DNA of 64,000 bases from Anthopleura xanthogrammica. Taxonomy: Eukaryota; Cnidaria; Anthozoa; Actiniaria; Actiniidae. Below, piece by piece: positions 11,601-22,800 of the stretch (positions within the stretch are counted from its first letter, which is position 1; the number at the start of each line of letters is the position of its first letter). The stretch is taken from assembly GCA_964019055.1 (NCBI GenBank), contig OZ025219.1, forward strand, positions 9,676,388 through 9,740,387, read 5' to 3'. The translations under genes and the position numbers were made by a program. Under the pieces are notes generated by a model. It saw only the letters and a program-made list of their open reading frames with translations, did no database searches and had not been told where the DNA came from.

Positions 11601-14600
11601 AAACGAGCCCACGTGTTTGGTAAGCAGACAATATACTCTGAACTATGCGTAACTCGCCGTAGTTCCAGACTCATGTTGCGCATGTTTACAAACATTAACG
11701 TAATATATTCAACGATGATAAAACAGGGAGTGATTGCTCAATCTCCGGACCAGAAGCTCATGACTAAAGGCGCGATTACACGGAGCATCGTTCTCTGCAG
11801 CTTGTCTCGTAACGGCCACACAACTAGTTTCAATAGGCTTGACAAGGTGCAACTTTAACGGAGACGCAATTGTTGCCAATAGTAGAAACGAATTTTACTT
11901 TTCGCAACGATTGCTGCAACTTGTCACGCAACATTTTTCAAATGGCACTGTAGGTTACACGCCGCAATGCTCCATGCAATTTGTGTCGCAGCGCCGTGTC
12001 ACATATGATGGTGTGTCCAGGGATCGAACCCATGACCACAGCGGTGAGAGGTAGCGCATTAGCAGCGCACTCCACCCGTGCTCCAAAACGATGAATTTAT
12101 GAATGAATGAACTATGTTTTATTTATTTATATATTTATTTATCTATTTAAGGTTGCAGATGAATATCTTGGTATTGATGTCCTAAGTACACAAAGAGAAG
12201 TTCAGGTAGGGATAACTTCTCAAACTTCTGGTTTAAAACAAAAAGCAATCGTGATCTTGTCGAGATAAAGTCGTGATGCCTTCGAGATGCAATCGTGGTA
12301 TAGTCGGGATACTGTGAAACTGTGAGACCAAGAGATCACGCTAATATCCTATCATTAGCGAGCTAAATATCATCTTGTTTTTCTTTAGGTATCTAACTTC
12401 AGAAAGGTTCCTGGGCTGCCTGTTTACGGAATGAGTCAACCAGCACGAGAGGTACAGTAGTGACTAATGATGACCAAGTTTTAGTCACGGTACATTATTA
12501 CCAAGGGACCTTTCATTATTTATCGTGGGGAAGAAAGTGATTGTGTGAAATAATAAATTAGAGTGGCTAATCGTCCTTTTTTGCAGCTGCACAATTTTTT
12601 TCGGGACCCCCTGTTTATTTCCAACATCTTGAAGACTGTCCTATATATAACTGTTCAGGGTCACTCAGTAGAATTTCAACCCCCCTTCCCTATGCGATAG
12701 ATAATGAACGGTTTCTAAACAGCGTTGAAAACCTTTTTTCCCAGGGTTTGGCCAAAGTCATCGAACTGTTGACGGATCCCAAGTATACACACCCTAAAGT
12801 CGTTATATTTAATGTTCGAGAAGACGTGGCTGTGGAATGCGATGGGAATTCGTTTAGTCAACGAGAGGTAAAAAAACTTATATTTTTAAACCATCCAACC
12901 ATCACTCCTCGTACGGGGCTCTTCCGTGAGGTTCACTCCACACACATTACCACTACATTCTATACTTACAACATACAACACTTGACTCACATATTGATTT
13001 TTACGGAGAGAGGAAAACCAGAGAAAAACCCTCGTGGCAAGGGTGAGAACAACACATCAAACAAACTCAACTCACATATGTAGTTCAGTTGAGAATCGAG
13101 CCCGCGACCCCAGGCATGTACTCCTCAGCGGTAAGAGACAACGGGGAAAATTAGAAAACTAAGAGTTGAGTAAATGAATGAACGGACTAATGGATGGAAG
13201 GACGGATAGATGGGAAGGACAGAAGAAGTAAGAGATGAAGAACCAGAGACTTGCAGGCATCTGAAAAATTTGCGTTTTTTTCTAACTAGGAATTTTCTTT
13301 TCCCCCAAACTAGATCGATAGTCTAGCCGAGCACATCCCCTACAAAGGATTACAGTATTTCGAACTTGAGGTATTTACAGCAGTCACTTTCAAATGATAG
13401 TAGTACTGAAACGATAAGTGAATGACAGCTTATCTTACTATTACTTTATACAGCGTATGGAATGTGAACTGAAGAACACCGTGATGAAAGATGGACAATC
13501 AAAACCAGTTCAGGTTAGTACGTTGATATAGTACGTCACACCTACTCAGTAATCAGTTGAAGTTTTACGTGATGCAGTCAGCTTTGTCTTCTTCCAGTTG
13601 TTTGCTTGTTTGCTTGTTTGCTTGTTTGCTTGTTTGCTTGTTTGCTTGTTTGCTTGTTTGCTTGTTTGCTTGTTTGCTTGTTTGCTTGTTTGCTTGTTTG
13701 CTTGTTTGCTTGTTTGCTTGTTTGCTTGTTTGCTTGTTTGCTTGTTTGCTTGTTTGCTTGTTTGCTTGTTTGCTTGTTTGCTTGTTTGCTTGTTTGCTTG
13801 TTTGCTTGTTTGCTTGTTTGCTTGTTTGCTTGTTTGCTTGTTTGCTTGTTTGCTTGTTTGCTTGTTTGCTTGTTTGCTTGTTTGCTTGTTTGCTTGTTTG
13901 CTTGTTTGCTTGTTTGCTTGTTTGCTTGTTTGCTTGTTTGCTTGTTTGCTTGTTTGCTTGTTTGCTTGTTTGCTTGTTTGCTTGTTTGCTTGTTTGCTTG
14001 TTTGCTTGTTTGCTTGTTTGCTTGTTTGCTTGTTTGCTTGTTTGCTTGTTTGCTTGTTTGCTTGTTTGCTTGTTTGCTTGTTTGCTTGTTTGCTTGTTTG
14101 CTTGTTTGCTTGTTTGCTTGTTTGCTTGTTTGCTTGTTTGCTTGTTTGCTTGTTTGCTTGTTTGCTTGTTTGCTAGTTTGCTTGTTTGCTTGTTTGCTTG
14201 TTTGCTTGTTTGCTTGTTTGCTTGTTTGCTTGTTTGCTTGTTTGCTTGTTTGCTTGTTTGCTTGTTTGCTTGTTTGCTTGTTTGCTTGTTTGCTCGTTTG
14301 CTTGCATGTTTTTTTGCCTGTCTTTCTTTGAGTTGAGCTTGCTTATTGAGCATTGGGCAAAGTTTCCAGAAAAAGTTCTTGTGATGACAGCAGACCAAAG
14401 TGCTGTGTTTTTTTAATCATGATAATAATGCATTTCAGGTGTATATGGACATCAAAGACGCTCACGAAACAAAACAGTTTAAGAGTGTGATGACTATGAG
14501 AGAAATGCACGAACAACAGATAGAAAAGACGCCATGCCTTGTATATTACAAATTACCGGTACCCAAGATGAGGATCATTGAAGAAAAGGTACGTGCACTA

Positions 14601-17362
14601 CGGGGCCTCTTTGGGTATCCGTCGATCCCCTTTTTGCCTTGGATTTTCCTCAACATGTAGACAAATTAAAATGGGATTTCTGAGATTGTAAGAGTGATAT
14701 GGTCTTCAACTATAGTACACCTATAGTACAGCCCCTTGAGTATCATTTCTTTGTTTAATGGTTGCGCACGAGAAGACACATGATAAAATGGATACAACCC
14801 AAGCAAAAAATCTTATTTTCAAGAGAATAAAACATGTTCTGAAATGCATGGAAAACATTACACCATAGCTGAAAAATATTCCTAGAAAAGAAAGGAAAAA
14901 TACTCAAGGGAATGACAGTTGATCTGAAATGAGAAAACATTGCACTCAAAAAATCCATGCATCTTTAGAAATATCTCAGTCGCGAATTTTATGTTTTTGT
15001 TTCGAAAAATGACTAAAAATACGACTTATTTTTTGTTGACAAACAAACTAAGACTGTAAAAACCTGAGATTTCTTCGTTTGTCGAATTTCAATTAGAATT
15101 GAGTATTATTGTGCTGCTCCTTACTTACCAAAACTTCTTTGCATCTCTGAGAGCAGTAAGTGGCCCAGGGGCACCTATATATAATGGATATAACGTCATA
15201 ATATCCGGAAGACCTAATTGAGATGGCGTCAATCACTGAGCCATTAAAAGCATGCTTGTTTTTCTTTACCATCTTCAGGATTTGGATCGATTGATGTCAA
15301 TAATTAATTCATTAAGTGAGATTCACACGGATGAGGACGGGCCTGCGCTGGTGTTTTTCTGTGAGTCAGGACGTGAGAGAAGTACGACGGCTATGGCTGT
15401 TGCTGCACTTATATACTGCAATAAAAAGGTACACGAAACAGCCCCTGGGCTGATCTAAGTCAGGGCATGGCTAACTCACAGATTGAACCCTGAAACAACC
15501 TCTGGGCTGATCTATTTCAGGGCATGGCTAACTCACAGATTGAACCCTGAAACAACCCCTGGGCTGATCTAAGTCAGGGCACGGCTAATTCACAGATCAA
15601 ATTGGAATTTAGAATGTTGAGTTTTTCGGAGGGAGGAAAAACGGAGAACCCAGGGAAAACCTTTGAATCAAGGGAGAGACCTAACAAACTCTACTCACAT
15701 GTGATGCTGATATTATGATAATCATATTGTTTTTTTTTTTTTATCAGGGGTTTCCTGTGGGTACCAAACCAGATGAACAAGACCCCGCATGCGTACCTAA
15801 CGCTAAGTACACACTGGGAGAATTCTCGGTAAGAATCGTTTTGACTAGTATTGCATGTTGCGTTGCAAATTGCAAAGTCAATGTTGCTCGTATTACCACC
15901 CCGTCCAACAAAAGTTTGTTGCGCGACTTTGTTGCAGAAGTAAAAATTCTTAAACAATGAAAATTTGTTGCGCGCGAAGGGATAAAAGTGCGGTAATGCG
16001 GTAAAAGAGCAACAAATTCTTACATTTTCTCGCGCAACGTATATTGTTGCGTTGCAAGCTGCAGACCGAATTTTGCCATTAATTTAGGGTGTGTACAAAC
16101 GGTCGCATTACAAAATTTTGCAACACTGCAACTTACCGCAAACGTAACAATGTTGCGCGACAAGTTGTACAATGTCGTTGCTCGTTTTACCGCAACTTTA
16201 CCTTTGGCTTTCAAGACTCGAGAAATGAACCACTAACCAGCATTGTTTATGATTCGTATCCCAGGTTATCCGTCACCTTATCAGGGTTCTACCTGACGGA
16301 CCTCAAAGGAAACGAGAAGTAGATTACGTGTTGGATAAGATCTCAGAGACAATGACACCCATGCACTATCATGCACGAGAAGTCATCTTCTCTACCTTCC
16401 AAAAGGTTAGTCAGCTACGATTCAGTACCCTGCATGTTACTATGATTACTACCATAACTGTCACGGGACAGTACCAAATCACCCAAAGTGGAAACCAATA
16501 ATGGACCTCTTCACCTTGGCCGTAATGTTTTCCCATTTCAGCCAATGTCGCATTCTCTTGAGAATAAAGATTCTTTGTTTGAGTTGTATCAATATTCATG
16601 TGTCTTCTCATGTACAACCTTTAAACAAAGAAATAATACTCTAGGGAATGACACATGGTCTGAAATGGGAAAACATTGTTCTTGTGTTCCCCTGTGTTCA
16701 CCTGTGATCCCCTGTGATCCCCTACAGTGTTCATGTTCCTGTTCCTGTTCCTGTTCCTGTTCCTGTTCCTGTTCCTGTTCCTGTTCCTGTTCCTGTTCCT
16801 GTTCCTGTTCCTGTTCCTGTTCCTGTTCCTGTTCCTGTTCCTGTCTTCTTCTCTTCTCTTCTCTTCTTTTTCTTTCTTTCTTTTGTTTTATTTAATTTTC
16901 CATTCCTAATTCTTTCCTTATTAAACTTATTTCTTTTTGTCTATCTTTTTATTTTTATTTATTCTTTTTTTCCTTACTTTTCATTTTTTCCTAACATCTA
17001 TGTGAGGTTTCCTTCCTCATACACCTCAAAGTCGACTGTTTTTCATGACTTTGTTTTCGTTTTTTCTTCAGTACAAGCATGCCAGCCCAGAATGTGCAGA
17101 ACACAAGATGGATCTACGCAAGCAAAGCCTGTATTGTCTCGAGCGATACTTTTATCTAATAATCTTTAATACATATCTACATATGGAACGACGTACTAAG
17201 TGGCAGAGAACCTTCTGTCAATGGATGACACAAGTCGCTTCTGCTGCGGGCGTCTACGATATTCTGGACAACTTTGGCTTTCATGACTTCGAAAAAACAG
17301 AAGAGAGGTTACAAGCTCTGCGGTGGAGATGGCGGGAGAGTTTCCGGGGTAAACCAGGGTAG
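5610..17362 (+). CDS. PALD1: Paladin (phosphatase domain containing, paladin 1)
   Basis: Coding exons read from splice sites and frame: 5610-6038, 7715-7882, 9079-9239, 9513-9737, 10207-10321, 10588-10692, 11130-11225, 11479-11619, 11727-11846 (end uncertain), 12152-12205, 12389-12451, 12745-12867, 13314-13370, 13454-13513, 14439-14588, 15279-15428, 15748-15828, 16265-16405, 17072-17362. Phases agree throughout and predict about 880-909 residues, against about 856 in human paladin. The start MGSAAS fits N-myristoylation, as in vertebrate paladin. Family landmarks in order are SCGAPNFR, FNLREEPVIFL, the first phosphatase loop CHVGQGRT, an LERYFFLIIFNAYLHEQ segment, a second REDVAVECDG block, the second loop CESGRERS, SETMTPMHYH, and a repeated LERYFYLIIFNTYLH segment near the C terminus. 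The protein is thus built from two related halves. Vertebrate paladin is linked to endosomal phosphoinositide turnover and receptor signalling; that function is inferred here from homology. The gene converges with the SLC6 gene at 27194-34819. Confidence 0.96.
6039..7714. other. PALD1 intron after first coding exon
   Basis: A 1.7-kb AT-rich intron with a GTACAG donor and a TTCCTTCAG acceptor. I see no repeat array, RNA gene or additional coding segment in it. Confidence 0.7.
8855..9005. repeat. Imperfect inverted repeat in PALD1 intron
   Basis: The left arm contains ATGGCAGCCATGACATCAGG and the right arm GTCATGGCTGCTATCACATG. They are about 100 bases apart and read as reverse complements with a few mismatches. 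This is consistent with a decayed foldback transposon. Confidence 0.6.
9649..9669 (+). other. PALD1: First C-x5-R phosphatase loop of paladin
   Basis: The seven codons spell CHVGQGR, followed by TTTGM. This is the cysteine-dependent phosphatase P-loop signature (C-x5-R) with both the nucleophilic cysteine and the phosphate-binding arginine present. It sits in the exon 9513-9737. Confidence 0.9.
9896..10035. mobile_element. Foldback MITE family A, partial copy
   Basis: Matches the intact family copy at 28611-28809 from the CATTCCCTAGAGTATCA segment through CTTATTCTCAAGAGAATGAC to the near-terminal AAAACATTAAGCCCAAG. The outer left arm is missing. It lies in a PALD1 intron. Confidence 0.85.
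10360..10551. mobile_element. Foldback MITE family A copy
   Basis: Near full length. It carries GCGTAATGTTTTCCATTTC at the left and ACATTACGCCCAAGGTTAAG plus GAGGTCTAT at the right. It is in the opposite internal orientation to the copy at 9896-10035, as expected where the arms are palindromic. Its left terminal bases are degraded. Confidence 0.85.
10790..11024. mobile_element. Foldback MITE family B copy (GTTGC-rich)
   Basis: Two arms carry TTGCTCGTATTACCACC and GGTAATACGAGCCAC in opposite orientation around a centre with AAAGCTTCTACTTCTGCAAC-like sequence. Outer segments contain GCAACTTGCAACGCAAC. The same elements occur at 15840-16205, 35127-35390 and 35585-35830. Confidence 0.75.
11769..11963. 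mobile_element. MITE-like insertion abutting a PALD1 exon
   Basis: The segment begins GGCGCGATTACACGG immediately after the last well-conserved PALD1 codon of this exon and ends GGTTACACGCC, an imperfect inverted end. Its interior holds TTTTCGCAACGATTGCTGC and CTTGTCACGCAACA, the GTTGC-rich composition seen in family B. It removes or replaces the expected GT donor of exon 11727-. Splicing must therefore use either a GC donor at 11770 or the AAG|GTGCAA donor inside the insert at 11847. Confidence 0.55.
12003..12075 (-). repeat. tRNA-derived SINE fragment
   Basis: Read on the minus strand it contains GGTTCGATCCC, a perfect RNA polymerase III B-box, preceded by a stem-loop GCGCTGCTAATGCGC like an anticodon arm. 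No full cloverleaf with paired acceptor ends is evident, so this is a SINE remnant in a PALD1 intron rather than a tRNA gene. Confidence 0.6.
13000..13140. repeat. Fragment of dispersed SINE-like repeat R1
   Basis: Contains the tail segments shared with 15600-15715 and 34390-34540: AGAAAAACCCTCGTGGCAAG, ACAAACTCAACTCACATATG and GAATCGAGCCCGCGACCCC. The last resembles the reverse complement of a pol III B-box. Confidence 0.6.
13600..14304. repeat. (GTTTGCTT)n octamer array, about 88 units
   Basis: About 705 bp of the octamer GTTTGCTT with only two visible substitutions (near 14174 and 14295). It lies in the PALD1 intron between exons 13454-13513 and 14439-14588. Because the unit has no stop codon in any frame on either strand, it produces long artificial open frames (LLVCLFAC repeats on plus, KQTSKQAN repeats on minus) that are not genes. 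Confidence 0.98.
14738..14950. mobile_element. Foldback MITE family A, diverged copy
   Basis: Shares GAGTATCATTTCTTTGTTTA, GTTGCGCACGAGAAGACACA and the terminal GAAAACATT block with the other family A copies. It is interrupted and partly duplicated at the right side (two ATGACAGTTGATCTGAAATG-like blocks), so it is an older or nested copy. Confidence 0.7.
15360..15380 (+). other. PALD1: Second C-x5-R phosphatase loop of paladin
   Basis: The seven codons spell CESGRER, followed by STTAM. Cysteine and arginine of the C-x5-R motif are kept, but the usual small residue just before the arginine is glutamate here (CESGRER against the more usual GQGR or GRGR pattern). The loop may therefore be altered in geometry. 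Confidence 0.85.
15453..15715. repeat. Dispersed repeat R1 with 57-bp internal units
   Basis: Three tandem units of about 57 bp, each with CTGGGCTGATCTAAGTCAGG, GGCTAACTCACAGATTGAAC and CCTGAAACAAC. A non-repeated tail follows (GGAGGGAGGAAAAACGGAGA, then GAGAGACCTAACAAACTC). The same organisation recurs at 34269-34560, 42190-42400, 47779-47935 and 60540-60745. This suggests a SINE-like family with a variable number of internal units. Confidence 0.8.
15840..16205. mobile_element. MITE family B copy in PALD1 intron
   Basis: Contains TGTTGCTCGTATTACCACC, TTGTTGCGCGACTTTGTTGC and a distal CAATGTTGCGCGACAAGTTG block. It starts just inside the intron after exon 15748-15828 and seems to be two overlapping or nested copies. 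Confidence 0.65.
16499..16680. mobile_element. Foldback MITE family A copy, cut at right end
   Basis: The left end reads GGACCTCTTCACCTTGGCC and GTAATGTTTTCCCATTTCAG. The right arm reaches GGTCTGAAATGGGAAAACAT and then stops, continuing into the hexamer array at 16727. Confidence 0.85.
16727..16843. repeat. (TTCCTG)n hexamer microsatellite
   Basis: About 19 hexamers of TTCCTG in the last PALD1 intron, next to the truncated MITE. It gives artificial PVPVPV, CSCSCS and LFLFLF open frames. Confidence 0.95.
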
Positions 17363-18852
17363 TTAAAGCAGACTCTGAGTTCGTCTAGGATGTGTGTGGC
17401 ACGAGGAACATACTTACAAAAGAATACTTTACAACATCGTATTATGGTCTATTATTATTGAATTATTTAAACACCATCTTCAATACCATCTCATTCATCT
17501 ATATGTAGCTATCTATGTAAGATGTATATATCAAGCATTCATTCAACCCTGGTCACGTGATGTTGGGCGCTAGGATCTAATGAGTGGTAGTGATGTGACA
17601 CTACAATTTATTGTTGGTCACGCAATCAGCCGGTCACGCAATCAGCCGTTCACGCAATGCTGCTAGTTTGCTGTAACATTTGCTTTAGCAGGACGCAAGA
17701 ATCAATCTTATTAGTTCTGAAGTGATGACATTCATTTAGAGGTGCTGGTCGATTGACAGCTGAACCTTATACCTTTGTTTTCAAGACATTTCACTGCAAG
17801 ATACATAAGACAATTAGCAAGGCCACAGGAAATGTGTGTGTGTGGGGGGGGGGGGGGGGGTGAGATAGCAAGTGGGTCTAAGATCTAAGGGAGCTTTGCA
17901 TTAGTTGGAACTGGGTGGCCAGACCAGTCCATTCATGAAAAGAATTCAGAATTGTCAAGCCATGAAGATCAAACAATCCCTAAATTGTATCCACTATGCT
18001 GATGGAATGTTAAAAAATAAAATAGGGGCAAGTCTCTAGATAAGAGGCCTTTTTCCTTTTTAAATTGACCGGTCTGGCTACTAAGTTCTGACTAATGGAA
18101 AACAAGTTACCTTTACTCATCTTGGCTCAGTCTTCTTCTCTACTCAACATATTGAAGTGGAGAATGGACTGGGGAAGGTTTTAGTGTACCCAGTTCTTGT
18201 CTTCTAGTCACTTACAGATGCACAACAAGAGAGAATTTCCTTATTAACTTATTTAGCCATTGCATTTACCCATAGTTTGTCATTATTTCTAAGAGTACAA
18301 TGACAAAGGAAATGGCTGACATGTTGGATGACATAAGTCAATTCCTCCAACATGGAAGTCAAGAATATATAGAGGTTGTGAAATTTTGCTGAACCTGAGG
18401 TAACCGTACCATAATTTCTATGATCAAAATGACATGGCTGCCATGTTGGATGACAGTTAATTCCTCCAACATGGAAGTCAAGAATATATAGAAACAAGTG
18501 TTTTTTACCTGACCTGGGAGGTATGTAACTGATACACAAATCAACCTTATTTGTGTAAGGGGAAGGTCACTACCTGCGACTTCCACAGTTCAAGTACAAT
18601 GTGTAAGAATATGTAGAATATAAGAAAGATTTCTATTTGTTTACCAAATGTATCCTTTACTTACAGTGTTTTGATTTCAATTTTATATTATGAGTCACTT
18701 AATTATTATAAAAAGAGTAGAAATAATATTATTATAAGTTAAAAACAACATTACAAGAGAAAACAAACCACATAAGAGCTATGATATATTGAAGTAACAA
18801 AACACTTAATAAAAACACTGTCATTCAAAATCCTTTGAAGTTAGTGACTAAC
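17363..18852. other. 3' flank of PALD1, no gene seen
   Basis: Starts with the presumed PALD1 3' untranslated region; AATAAA-type signals occur, for example near 18015. A G-run stands at 17846-17862. A segment of about 50 bp containing TTCCTCCAACATGGAAGTCA and AAGAATATATAGA occurs twice (about 18340-18374 and 18462-18493), with GCTGACATGTTGGATGACA also repeated. The minus-strand open frames at 18249-18586 come from this duplication and show no family. Confidence 0.6.
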
Positions 18853-19006
18853 ATATTATAAGATTTTAAGAGACAGGATGACACTTTTGACATTTTTACA
18901 AGACATGTTTGAGCAGATTCAACTGACGGCAGATGTCACTCTGCTCAAACATGTGTTGTAAAAATGTCAAAAGTGTTGTGCTATCTCTTAAAATCATATT
19001 ACATTT
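18853..19006. repeat. Hairpin (foldback) element
   Basis: The arms at about 18853-18917 and 18941-19006 are reverse complements: ACACTTTTGACATTTTTAC on the left, GTAAAAATGTCAAAAGTGT on the right, and GTTTGAGCAGA against TCTGCTCAAAC near the loop. The loop is only about 23 bases. It would form a long stable stem if transcribed. Confidence 0.85.
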
Positions 19007-20499
19007 GTATTACATTACTAATACAAATAGGTTATACATGCACTTGAGAAGACATCATGGTTAAAGCGAAGACTTCTGGATGATATGGGTATTCTTTCAT
19101 TTCCACAATTCCATCTTGCAAGGATTATCTAATTAATGGGTTTGATCCTGCAAACAAAATAATTCCATTTATTCATATTTTAATAATACCTTTAATAGAT
19201 AGGTTCATTTTCATGATGTATTCATGTCTTTTTCAAAGGTTACAACCCTAAGCTATAGTCCATGGCCATCCTTTTTGATATGAGAATCCAGATTTGAAAA
19301 TTGTTCATATTTTTTCACAAAAAGTGAAAATGGGCCAAAATCGATCAAAACCATGGGCTATAGTCCATACTTTTTGCCTGAAAGTTACATATTTTGCATC
19401 CTTCATAAATTATTTATATTTTTTTACAAGGTGTCAAAATCACCCAAAATCGATCAAAACCATGGGCTATAGTCCATGCTTTTTACCCCAAAATGGCCAA
19501 AAATCACCTATTTTTCATTCTTTAAAAATAATGCATAATTTTATTAAAGGTGTGAAAATCACCCAAAATCGATCAAAACCATGGGCTATAGTCCATGCTT
19601 TTTGCCCCAAAATGGCCAAAAATCACCTATTTTCCATTCTTTATAAATGATGCATAATTTTCAAAAAGGTGTGAAAATCACCGAAAATCGATCAAAACCA
19701 TGGGCTATAGTCCATGCTTTTTGCCCCAAAACTGCCAAAAATCACCTATTTTTCATTCTTTATAAATGATGCATAATTTTATTAAAGGTGTGAAAATCAC
19801 CGAAAATCGATCAAAACCATGGGCTATAGTCCATGCTTTTTGCCCCAAAATGGCCAAAAATCACCTATTTTACATTCTTTATAAATAATGCATAATTTTA
19901 TTAAAGGTGTGAAAATCACCCAAAATCGATCAAAACCATGGGCTATAGTCCATGCTTTTTACCCCAAAATGGCCAAAAATCACCTATTTTTCATTCTTTA
20001 TAAATAATGCATAATTTTCAAAAAGGTGTGAAAATCACCGAAAATCGATCAAAACCATGGGCTATATATAGTCCATGCTTTTTGCCCCAAAATGGCCAAA
20101 AATCACCTATTTTTCATTCTTTATAAATAATGCATAATTTTCAAAAAGGTGTGAAAATCACCCGAAATCGATCAAAACCATGGGCTATAGTCCATGCTTT
20201 TTACCCCAAAATGGCCAAAAATCACCTATTTTTCATTCTTTATAAATAATGCATAATTTTCAAAAAGGTGTGAAAATCACCCGAAATCGATCAAAACCAT
20301 GGGCTATAGTCCATGTTTTTTGCCCCAAAATGGCCAAAAATCACCTATTTTTCATTCTTTATAAATAATGCATAATTTTCAAAAAGGTGTGAAAATCACC
20401 CGAAATCGATCAAAACCATGGGCTATAGTCCATGCTTTTTACCCCAAAATGGCCAAAAATCACCTATTTTTCATTCTTTATAAATAATGCATAATTTTA

Positions 20500-22800
20500 T
20501 TAAAGGTGTGAAAATCACCGAAAATCGATCAAAACCATGGGCTATAGTCCATGCTTTTTGCCCCAAAACGGCCAAAAATCACCTATTTTTCATTCTTTAT
20601 AAATGATGCATAATTTTCAAAAAGGTGTGAAAATCACCGAAAATCGATCAAAACCATGGGCTATAGTCCATGCTTTTTACCCCAAAATGGCCAAAAATCA
20701 CCTATTTTTCATTCTTTATAAATAATGCATAATTTTATTAAAGGTGTGAAAATCACCGAAAATCGATCAAAACCATGGGCTATAGTCCATGCTTTTTACC
20801 CCAAAATGGCCAAAAATCACTTATTTTTCATTCTTTATAAATAATGCATAATTTTCAAAAAGGTGTGAAAATCACCGAAAATCGATCAAAACCATGGGCT
20901 ATAGTCCATGCTTTTTGCCCCAAAATGGCCAAAAATCACTTATTTTTCATTCTTTATAAAAAATGCATAATTTTCAAAAAGGTGTGAAAATCACCCAAAA
21001 TCGATCAAAACCATGGGCTATAGTCCATGCTTTTTACCCCAAAATGGCCAAAAATCACCTATTTTTCATTCTTTATAAATAATGCATAATTTTATTAAAG
21101 GTGTGAAAATCACCGAAAATCGATCAAAACCATGGGCTATAGTCCATGCTTTTTGCCCCAAAACGGCCAAAAATCACCTATTTTTCATTCTTTATAAATG
21201 ATGCATAATTTTCAAAAAGGTGTGAAAATCACCGAAAATCGATCAAAACCATGGGCTATAGTCCATGCTTTTTACCCCAAAATGGCCAAAAATCACCTAT
21301 TTTTCATTCTTTATAAATAATGCATAATTTTATTAAAGGTGTGAAAATCACCGAAAATCGATCAAAACCATGGGCTATAGTCCATGCTTTTTACCCCAAA
21401 ATGGCCAAAAATCACTTATTTTTCATTCTTTATAAATAATGCATAATTTTCAAAAAGGTGTGAAAATCACCGAAAATCGATCAAAACCATGGGCTATAGT
21501 CCATGCTTTTTGCCCCAAAATGGCCAAAAATCACTTATTTTTCATTCTTTATAAAAAATGCATAATTTTCAAAAAGGTGTGAAAATCACCGAAAATCGAT
21601 CAAAACCATGGGCTATAGTCCATGCTTTTTGCCCCAAAATGGCCAAAAATCACCTATTTTACATTCTTTATAAATAATGCATAATTTTATTAAAGGTGTG
21701 AAAATCACCCAAAATCGATCAAAACCATGGGCTATAGTCCATGCTTTTTGCCCCAAAATGGCCAAAAATCACCTATTTTTCATTCTTTATAAATAATGCA
21801 TAATTTTCAAAAAGGTGTGAAAATCACCCAAAATCGATCAAAACCATGGGCTATAGTCCATCCTTTTTACCCCAAAATGGCCAAAAATCACCTATTTTAC
21901 ATTCTTTATAAATAATGCATAATTTTCAAAAAGGTGTGAAAATCACCCAAAATCGATCAAAACCATGGGCTATACTCCATGCTTTTTACCCCAAAATGGC
22001 CAAAAATCACCTATTTTTCATTCTTTATATAAATAATGCATAATTTTATTAAAGGTGTGAAAATCACCCAAAATCGATCAAAACCATGGGCTATATATAG
22101 TCCATGCTTTTTGCCCCAAAATGGCCAAAAATCACCTATTTTTCATTCTTTATAAATAATGCATAATTTTCAAAAAGGTGTGAAAATCACCCAAAATCGA
22201 TCAAAACCATGGGCTATAGTCCATGCTTTTTGCCCCAAAATGGCCAAAAATCACCTATTTTACATTCTTTATAAATAATGCATAATTTTATTAAAGGTGT
22301 GAAAATCACCCAAAATCGATCAAAACCATGGGCTATAGTCCATGCTTTTTACCCCAAAATGGCCAAAAATCACCTATTTTTCATTCTTTATAAATGATGC
22401 ATAATTTTCAAAAAGGTGTGAAAATCAACGAAAATCGATCAAAACCATGGGCTATAGTCCATGCTTTTTGCCCCAAAATGGCCAAAAATCACCTATTTTT
22501 CATTCTTTATAAATAATGCATAATTTTATTAAAGGTGTGAAAATCACCGAAAATCGATCAAAACCATGGGCTATAGTCCATGCTTTTTACCCCAAAATGG
22601 CCAAAAATCACTTATTTTTCATTCTTTATAAATAATGCATAATTTTCAAAAAGGTATGAAAATCACCGAAAATCGATCAAAACCATGGGCTATAGTCCAT
22701 GCTTTTTGCCCCAAAATGGCCAAAAATCACCTATTTTTCATTCTTTATAAATGATGCATAATTTTCAAAAAGGTGTGAAAATCAACGAAAATCGATCAAA
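20500..22800. repeat. Satellite higher-order block, copy 1
   Basis: Block of about 2.3 kb of 119-bp monomers with diagnostic variants: AAAACGGCC at 20565 and 21160, TCCATCCTTTTTACC near 21857, CTATACTCC near 21970, TATATAAATAAT near 22026, CTATATATAGTCC near 22093, GGTATGAAAAT near 22653. Every one recurs exactly 2743 bases later. The edges are approximate. Confidence 0.85.

Noticed and set aside
12003..12075. Functional tRNA-Ser gene (GCT anticodon-like loop, perfect B-box)
   Set aside because: No pairing acceptor stem or proper A-box was found. The same kind of tail occurs in other dispersed repeats, so it is SINE-derived.
13557..14416. Open frames of 190-277 codons on both strands (cysteine/leucine or lysine/glutamine repeats)
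   Set aside because: They are translations of the GTTTGCTT octamer array, which has no stop in any frame. They lie inside a PALD1 intron.
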